This document shows positions 58,786 to 64,000 of a stretch of 64,000 nt of DNA, piece by piece; within the stretch, counting starts at the first letter, position 1, and the number at the start of each line of letters is the position of its first letter. This DNA is from Corydoras sp. C115. Lineage: Eukaryota; Chordata; Actinopteri; Siluriformes; Callichthyidae. The stretch lies in the NCBI GenBank assembly GCA_019802505.1, contig JAFMOC010000226.1, positions 26,001-90,000 of the forward strand, given 5' to 3'. The translations under genes and the position numbers were made by a program. Below the pieces are notes generated by a model. The model saw nothing but the letters and a program-made list of their open reading frames with translations, ran no database searches and was not told the DNA's origin.

Positions 58786-59066
58786 AAGAGAACCCGATAC
58801 AGCTACAGCGTTCTAACAAAGAGAACTTTGTGACAGAACATAACATAAGAACATAAGAGAACGTAACAAAACATAAGAGAACGTAACAGAACATAAGAGA
58901 ACATAACAGATCATAACAGAATGTAACAGAACATAAGAGAACATAACAGATCATAACAGAACGTAACAGAACATAACAGAACCCGATACAGCTATAAAGT
59001 TCTACCAAAGAGACCTTTGTGACAGAACATTACAGAACATAACAGAACATAACAGAACATAACAGA
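58786..59066 (+). repeat. ACAGAACATA-type minisatellite (intron 7)
   Basis: About twenty ~10-base units (variants AACATAACAG, AACATAAGAG, AACGTAACAG). A larger 192-base period is visible: AGAACCCGATACAGCTA occurs at 58790 and 58981, each followed by GTTCTA and TTTGTGACAGAACAT. Confidence 0.93.
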
Positions 59067-59070
59067 ACGT

Positions 59071-59415
59071 AACTGGGTTCTGGGTTCTGGGGTTCTGGGT
59101 TCTGGGGTTCTGGGTCCTGGGGTTCTGAGGTTCTGGGTTCTGTGTTCTGGGGTTCTGGGTCCTGGGGTTCTGGGGTTCTGAGGTTCTGGGTTCTGGGTTC
59201 TGGGTTTTGGGGTTCTGGGTTCTGGGGTTCTGGGGTTCTGGGTTCCGGGGTTCTGGGGTTCTGGGTTCCGGGTTCTGGGGTTCTGGGTTCCGGGGTTCTG
59301 GGGTTCTGGGTTACGGGCTCTGGGGTTCTGGGGTTTTGGGGTTCTGGGTTCTGGGGTTTTGGGATTCTTGAGTTCTGGGGTTCTGGGTTCTGGGTTCTGG
59401 GTTCCGGGGTTCTGG
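59071..59415 (+). repeat. GGGTTCT / GGGGTTCT minisatellite (intron 7)
   Basis: About forty-five 7-8 base units in a row, mostly GGGTTCT and GGGGTTCT. G triplets and quadruplets at regular spacing make it a strong quadruplex candidate on the coding strand. It is the cause of Pro/Arg/Thr-Glu repeat frames on the minus strand. Confidence 0.95.
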
Positions 59416-59790
59416 AGCCTCATTGGTGTTAGGTTTCCATTGCGTTGGAACGGTAACGCAGTTGAAACAGGCCGTGAGCTCCATGTCAACCCTGTGTTTT
59501 AAACGGAGCTGAGTTTTTAAAATGCTCTAGAATTAAAGTAATGAGGGTTCTGCACTGCGTGTGGCGGGCGGCTCGGGTTTGAAGCTTTAACGACCGGATC
59601 GGTTTGAAGCTGCCGTGGGAGAGAACATTTATAGAACAGATTTGGGAGAACGAGCTTTTCATGACTTCCTGAACTCCACCAAAGACCAAACCCTGGACCC
59701 CAGACCGAAGCCACATGTTAGAACCTGCTCCGGAACGCGGCAGGGTTCCGCTGACGGGACGGGGTTCAGTAACTCCTGTGTTCTTAACAG

Positions 59791-59905
59791 AATGATTTCG
59801 GAGGACACCGGAGTTTGGTGAACAAGTGGACCACGTTCCTGAAAGCTCGTCTGATCTGCTCGGTTCCGGGTCTCAACGGCATCGACACGCACTTTGATGA
59901 ACTAC
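59791..59905 (+). CDS. sema3a: sema3a exon 8: sema domain (residues 273-310)
   Basis: Encodes NDFGGHRSLVNKWTTFLKAR, then LICSVPGLNGIDTHFDEL, plus the first base of Gln311. This is the conserved class 3 segment; Cys295 pairs with Cys343 in the family. The acceptor is TTAACAG and the donor GTACGT. The following intron (59906-61235) is almost filled by four SINE copies. Confidence 0.96.
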
Positions 59906-59998
59906 GTACGTTCCGTCAACCAGAGTCTTAATTATTCATTTTTAATATCATTAATCTTAATATCATCATTATTATCATTATTATTATTATTGGGGCGA

Positions 59999-60342
59999 GG
60001 GCGGCACGGTGGCTTAGTGGTTGGCATGTTCTCCTCTCAGCACTAGGGATTCCCGGTTCGAATCCCCATCTGGGTGGAGTTTCCATGTCCTCCCCGTGTC
60101 CGCGTGGGTTTCCTCCGGGTTCTCCAGTTTCCTCCCACAGTCCAAAAACATGGATCAAGGTCAATTGAATTCTCCAAATTGCCCCATATAGAGTGTGTCT
60201 GTGTGAGTGAGTGCACAGTGACAAATCGGCGTCCTGTCCTGGGTGTATCTGCCCAGCACCCGAAACGTTCTCCCCTGGATGGGCATGGGGAACCCCCCCC
60301 CCACCCCCCATGACCGTAGTACATAATTAAGCGGAAAAATAA
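59999..60342 (+). mobile_element. family A SINE, copy A27 (intron 8)
   Basis: Full-length plus-strand copy with good boxes, first of four in this intron. Confidence 0.95.
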
Positions 60343-60355
60343 TAATTATTATTAT

Positions 60356-60615
60356 CCATCCATCCATTATCTTCCACTCGCCCATGCCCATCCAGGGGAG
60401 AACGTTTCGGGCGCTGGGCAGATACACCCAGGACAGGACGCCAATCTATCACTGGACACACACTCACTCACACACACACACTCTATATGGGGCAATTTGG
60501 AGAGTTCAATTGACTTGATCCATGTTTTTGGACTGTGGGAAGGAACCAGAGAACCCGGAGGAATCCAACGTGGACACCCCTCTGAGAGGCGAACGTGCTA
60601 ACCACTAAGCCACCT
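60356..60615 (-). mobile_element. family A SINE, copy A28 (intron 8)
   Basis: Minus strand. Two deletions: one joins CTTCCACTCG to CCCATGCCC at the 3' end, the other removes the B box region. Tail-to-tail with A27. Confidence 0.93.
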
Positions 60616-60625
60616 ATTATTATTA

Positions 60626-60668
<43 letters not shown>

Positions 60669-60806
60669 GCGATGGATTGGTGCCCTGTCCTGGGTGTATC
60701 TGCCCAGCGCCTGAGACGTTCTCCCCTGGATGGGCATGGGGAACCCTCCCCCCCCCCCCCCCCCGCGACCCTAATAGAGGATAAAGCGGGAGATAATGAA
60801 TGAATT
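60669..60806 (+). mobile_element. family A SINE, copy A29, 5'-truncated (intron 8)
   Basis: Starts in mid-body at GCGATGGATTGG, directly after an ATT repeat, and runs to the GAATGAATT tail. Confidence 0.93.
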
Positions 60807-60837
60807 AATTATTATTATTATTGTTATTATTATTATT

Positions 60838-61186
60838 CATTCATTCATTCATTATCTTCCGCTTTATCCTCTATTAGGGTCGCGGTGGGGTTCCCCATGC
60901 CCATCCAGGGGAGAACGTCTCGGGCGCTGGGCAGATACACCCAGGACAGGGCGCCAATCCATCGCTGGGCACACACTCACAAACAGACACACTCTATATG
61001 GGGCAATTTTGAGAATTCAATTGACTTGATCCATGTTTTTGGACTGTGGGAGGAAACCGGAGAACCCGGAGGAAACCCACGCGGACACGGGGAGAACATG
61101 GAAACTCCACCCAGATGGGGATTCGAACCGGGAATCCCTAGCGCTGAGAGGCGAACGTGCTAAACCACTAAGCCACCGTGCCGCCC
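60838..61186 (-). mobile_element. family A SINE, copy A30 (intron 8)
   Basis: Full-length minus-strand copy with well-preserved A and B boxes. Flanked by ATT repeats on both sides; ends 50 bases before exon 9. Confidence 0.95.
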
Positions 61187-61235
61187 TATTATTATTATTA
61201 TTATTATTAATATTATTATTATTATTATTTTACAG

Positions 61236-61305
61236 AGGACGTCTTTCTGATGAGCTCCAAGGATCCCAAGAACCCTCTTATCTATGCAGTGTTCACAACA
61301 TCCAG
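61236..61305 (+). CDS. sema3a: sema3a exon 9: sema domain (residues 311-333)
   Basis: A short 70-base exon. The split codon C|AG gives Gln311, then DVFLMSSKDPKNPLIYAVFT and TS, and it ends with two bases of Ser334. The acceptor TTTTACAG follows a TTA/ATT triplet repeat that ends a SINE-rich intron. The donor is GTATTT. Confidence 0.94.
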
Positions 61306-61460
61306 GTATTTTTAATATCAATGAAATCTATATTGCGAGGATAGGCCCCAGAAACTCTGTATGTACTCATTAGTTTCTTAATTAGTTCCTAAATAATTAC
61401 TAATAAAACAAATCCTAATGATACGATTTAAAAATCATGTTAATAACAGTAAAGTGTCCT

Positions 61461-61464
<4 letters not shown>

Positions 61465-61508
<44 letters not shown>
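61465..61508 (+). repeat. (GT)n near the exon 10 acceptor
   Basis: A 44-base GT run ending 9 bases before exon 10. Confidence 0.93.
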
Positions 61509-61509
<1 letters not shown>

Positions 61510-61517
61510 CTCTACAG

Positions 61518-61662
61518 TAACATCTTTAAAGGCTCAGCTGTGTGTATGTACAGCATGGCGGACATCCGGCGGGTCTTTCTGGGTCCGTACGCTCACAGAG
61601 ATGGACCTAACTACCAGTGGGTGCCCTTTTTGGGCCGAGTGCCATATCCACGTCCCGGCACC
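61518..61662 (+). CDS. sema3a: sema3a exon 10: sema domain (residues 334-382)
   Basis: Completes Ser334 and encodes NIFKGSAVCMYSMADIRRVF, then LGPYAHRDGPNYQWVPFLGR and VPYPRPGT. Cys343 is the conserved partner of Cys295. It ends in phase 0 at GTAAGG. The acceptor TTCTCTACAG lies just after a GT repeat (61465-61508). Confidence 0.97.
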
Positions 61663-61749
61663 GTAAGGACGAGCCCCGTCTTCGTTCCTTTATTTTCTTA
61701 GAAACATCCAAAATATTATTTAATGTCTCTGCGTCTTTTATTTTTTAAG

Positions 61750-61969
61750 TGTCCAAGCAAAACGTTCGGGGGATTCGAGTCGACCAAAGACCTTCCCGAT
61801 GAGGTCATCACTTTTGCCCGGAGTCACCCTGCCATGTTCAACCCCGTGCTCCCCATCAGCGGCCGGCCCATCATCGTCAAAACCGACGTGGACTACCAGT
61901 TCACGCAGATGGTGGTGGACCGCGTGGACGCGGAGGACGGTCAGTACGACGTCATGTTCATCGGAACCG
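61750..61969 (+). CDS. sema3a: sema3a exon 11: sema domain (residues 383-455)
   Basis: The longest coding exon (220 bases). It opens with Cys383 in CPSKTFGGFESTKDLPDEVI, continues through TFARSHPAMFNP, and ends VVDRVDAEDGQYDVMFIGT. All of it is strongly conserved in SEMA3A. The acceptor is T-rich and ends AAG, a weaker but acceptable variant of CAG. The preceding intron is only 87 bases. Confidence 0.97.
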
Positions 61970-62071
61970 GTGAGTTCTTACGGACGCCTCACGTCAACGA
62001 GACGTTTCGATCGGATTTAGTTTTAATTAAATGTTAATTTAATACTGACGAGTCGTTCTCTGTGTTGTCAG

Positions 62072-62163
62072 ATATCGGCACCGTTCTAAAGGTGGTGTCC
62101 ATTCCGAGGGGAACCTGGCATGACCTGGAGGAGGTTCTACTGGAGGAGATGACCGTCTTCAGG
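62072..62163 (+). CDS. sema3a: sema3a exon 12: end of the sema propeller (residues 456-486)
   Basis: The split codon gives Asp456, then IGTVLKVVSIPRGTWHDLEE and VLLEEMTVFR. The acceptor is TTGTCAG and the donor GTATTA. Intron 12 downstream contains two family A SINEs in opposite orientation. Confidence 0.96.
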
Positions 62164-62269
62164 GTATTAATCCTAATCTTAACCTTTAATCACTTTACTA
62201 AATGGTTCCATCATATACATCCTCTAATTAAAGACATTAATAAATATCATATGCCTGCTTTCTATATTA

Positions 62270-62618
62270 TTCATTCATTCATTGTCTTCAGCTTTATCCT
62301 CTATTAGGGTCGCGGTGGGGTTCCCTATGCCCATCCAGGGGAGAACGTCTCGGGCGCTGGGCAGATTCACCCAGGACAGGGTGCCAATCCATCGCTGGGC
62401 ACACACTCACTCACACAGACACACTCTATATGGGGCAATTTGGAGAATTCAATTGACTTGATCCATATTTTTGGACTGTGGGAGGAAACCAGAGAACCCG
62501 GAGGAAACCCACGCAGACACGGGGAGAACATGGAACCTCCACCCAGATGGGGATTCGAACCGGGAATCCCTAGTGCTGAGAGGAGAACATGCTAAACCAC
62601 TAAGCCACCGTGCCGCCA
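62270..62618 (-). mobile_element. family A SINE, copy A31 (intron 12)
   Basis: Full length, minus strand. Perfect 12-base duplication CTTTCTATATTA (62258-62269 and 62619-62630). Confidence 0.96.
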
Positions 62619-62666
62619 CTTTCTATATTAATTAAAATAAAAACTATACTATTATATTATAATACA

Positions 62667-62969
62667 GCAGCATGGGATTCCCGGTTCGAATCCCAATCTG
62701 GGTGTAGTTTGCATGTCCTCCCAGTGTGCGCATGGGTTTCCTCCGGGTTCTCTGGTTTCCTCCCACAGTCCAAAAACATGGATCAAGGTCAATTCAATTC
62801 TCCAAATTGCCCCATATAGAGTGTGTCTGTGTGAGTGAGTGTGTGTCCAGCGCCCTGTCCTGGATGTATCTGCCCAGCGCCCGAAACGTTCTCCCCAGAT
62901 GGGCATGGGAACCTCCCCCCCCGCGATCCTAGTAAAGGATAAAGCAGAAGATAATGGATGGATGGATGG
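62667..62969 (+). mobile_element. family A SINE, copy A32, 5'-truncated (intron 12)
   Basis: Plus strand, starting just before the B box. Perfect 16-base duplication ATTATATTATAATACA (62651-62666 and 62970-62985). Lies 48 bases from A31, head-to-head. Confidence 0.97.
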
Positions 62970-63153
62970 ATTATATTATAATACATTAATTAAAATATAG
63001 AATTAACATTGTAAACATGTTTTGGGAGATGGTATTGGGACATTGGGGACATTGGGAACCAATGAGGTCTTATTTATTCTGAATACAGTACAATACTTAA
63101 TGAGACGTCAGACTTTAAATGGTTCTTATTAAATTATGTTTGTGTTCCTACAG

Positions 63154-63195
63154 GAACCAACAGCTATCACGGCGATGGAGCTCTCCACCAAACAG
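63154..63195 (+). CDS. sema3a: sema3a exon 13: mini-exon (residues 487-500)
   Basis: A 42-base phase 0-0 exon encoding EPTAITAMELSTKQ between acceptor CCTACAG and donor GTAACC. The peptide bridges exactly into exon 14 as in SEMA3A. Because it is phase neutral it could be skipped without a frameshift, though there is no evidence that it is. Confidence 0.94.
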
Positions 63196-63334
63196 GTAAC
63201 CACCTCCACATCCACACTCCACCTCTACGGTTCTCTCTTCTTGTCTTTTTCTGATTAATATCTTCAGCTCAGTCTGATTATAAATTCATGTTCAGTGAAT
63301 TAAAACCTCGTTATCTTTATTTCCATTTCCACAG

Positions 63335-63492
63335 CAACAGCTCTACCTGGGCTCCACCATCGGCGTTTCCCAGATGCCCCTGCATCGCTGTGACGTCTAC
63401 GGAAAGGCCTGCGCTGAGTGCTGCCTCGCCCGAGATCCCTACTGCGCTTGGGACGGTTCTCAATGTTCCAGATATTTCCCGACTGCTAAAAG
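63335..63492 (+). CDS. sema3a: sema3a exon 14: last propeller strand and PSI domain (residues 501-552)
   Basis: Encodes QQLYLGSTIGVSQMPLHRCD, then VYGKACAECCLARDPYCAWD and GSQCSRYFPTAK, plus two bases of Arg553. Cysteines 519, 526, 529, 530, 537 and 544 form the plexin-semaphorin-integrin knot; DPYCAWDG is its signature. The acceptor is TTCCACAG and the donor GTACGC. Confidence 0.97.
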
Positions 63493-63859
63493 GTACGCAC
63501 GCTGCAGAACGGGCCCACAGATTAAACCTGGAGACCGGAATCTGGATTCATATGAAAAACCATAACACAATACACTGATTCTGAATAATCTCTCTGAATA
63601 ATGATATTAATGTTTTAATAATCATGTTATTAATAATGTTTTGCACATAAAAAAAAAAAAAAAAAATTCTGGAAAGAAATAAAAATAAGACTCGATAAAA
63701 TCGTCTGTGTAATCTGCTCGTTTCATCGCCCTCTTGTGGTTGATAGTCAGAATTGCAGGTTTGTTAGTTAGAATTAATTAATGTCACATACGGTGCTATT
63801 TTAACCTGGTTTTCTCTCGTTCTTTCAAATTTTCTCTCATCTGTCCTGTGTCCACGTAG

Positions 63860-63927
63860 GAGGACACGCCGTCAGGACATCAGAAACGGGGATCCGCTCA
63901 CTCAGTGCTCGGACCTGCAGCATCACG
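63860..63927 (+). CDS. sema3a: sema3a exon 15: furin-site linker before the Ig domain (residues 553-575)
   Basis: Encodes RRTRRQDIRNGDPLTQCSDL and QHH, plus one base of codon 576. With K552 it forms KRRTRR, the conserved proprotein-convertase site that in the family tunes repulsive activity. The acceptor is CACGTAG and the donor GTGAGA. The next exon, outside the window, should begin the linker to the Ig domain. Confidence 0.93.
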
Positions 63928-64000
63928 GTGAGAACCGTCTCATGTCTCAAACATCTAACACTGAGGGAACCCTCTGAAAACATCACAATGATGGGATCAT

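Larger units (their letters stand above)
40976..63927 (+). other. sema3a: sema3a-like semaphorin gene, 5' part (15 coding exons, runs off the right edge)
   Basis: Fifteen exons join in frame into 575 residues (1726 nt). Order: signal peptide (about 1-20), sema propeller (about 50-515), PSI module (about 517-569), then the basic furin-type linker KRRTRRQD at 552-559. Vertebrate class 3 semaphorins are about 750-780 residues, so the Ig domain, basic tail and stop lie outside the window. Cysteines at 105, 116, 134, 143, 271, 295, 343, 383 and 519 match the known SEMA3A disulfide positions shifted by two. Segments such as NDFGGHRSLVNKW and TAADFMGRDFAIFR fit SEMA3A better than 3D or other class members. 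The family is secreted and repels axons through neuropilin-1 and plexin-A. Teleosts usually carry two sema3a copies (aa, ab); I cannot tell which this is. Confidence 0.9.

Noticed and set aside
58838..59415. CRISPR-like array
   Set aside because: Units are contiguous tandem repeats without unique spacers, in a vertebrate intron.
58992..59489. 165-residue Pro/Arg/Thr/Glu/Gln repeat frame on the minus strand
   Set aside because: Translation of the GGGTTCT minisatellite antisense to sema3a intron 7; no start context or domain.
40976..63927. Assignment to sema3d or another class 3 paralogue
   Set aside because: Diagnostic blocks (HFENGRGKSPYDPK, TAADFMGRDFAIFR, EQHDSRWLN, DPKNP) fit SEMA3A; the SEMA3D versions known to me differ clearly at these places.
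1..64000. A novel defence, mobile-genetic or biosynthetic system
   Set aside because: All multi-copy structure resolves into SINEs, Tc1 remnants and simple repeats, and all supported coding sequence belongs to one semaphorin gene.

Overview
The window is nuclear DNA from a teleost fish. It is intron-rich and AT-leaning, full of CA/TA microsatellites and long C/G homopolymers, and crowded with a tRNA-headed SINE and decayed Tc1-like DNA transposons. I cannot name the species.

The only protein-coding gene I can support is the 5' three quarters of a class 3 semaphorin on the plus strand, best matched to sema3a. Fifteen coding exons run from an ATG at 40976 to 63927. All fourteen complete introns have GT...AG ends and every junction keeps the reading frame. 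They join into 575 residues: signal peptide, complete sema beta-propeller, PSI cysteine knot and the start of the basic furin-cleavage linker. The Ig domain, basic tail and stop codon lie beyond the right edge. Cysteine spacing is collinear with mammalian SEMA3A with a constant offset of two residues. The secreted product is a repulsive axon-guidance ligand acting through neuropilin/plexin receptors.

Layout: 1-5.0 kb holds a repeated family with a weak resemblance to the C-terminus of a non-LTR reverse transcriptase. 5-40 kb is gene-free upstream DNA containing SINEs, Tc1 remnants, minisatellites and poly-C tracts, with a few low-repeat stretches that could be conserved noncoding elements. 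40.3-41.1 kb is the probable leader plus first coding exon. 41.1-52.2 kb is an 11-kb first intron. 52.2-64 kb holds exons 2-15, closely spaced but with repeats filling the larger introns.

The main repeat (family A here) has 32 recognisable copies, about 10 kb in total, in both orientations. Several copies have perfect 7-16 bp target-site duplications and some are 5'-truncated, which fits LINE-driven retroposition. Two copies are inverted chimeras. Introns 3 and 8 of the semaphorin gene contain inverted SINE pairs. Five of the fourteen splice acceptors abut microsatellites. I saw no RNA gene, CRISPR array or prokaryotic-type system, and no convincing novel molecular system. The points of interest are repeat biology and how repeats sit against the exons.
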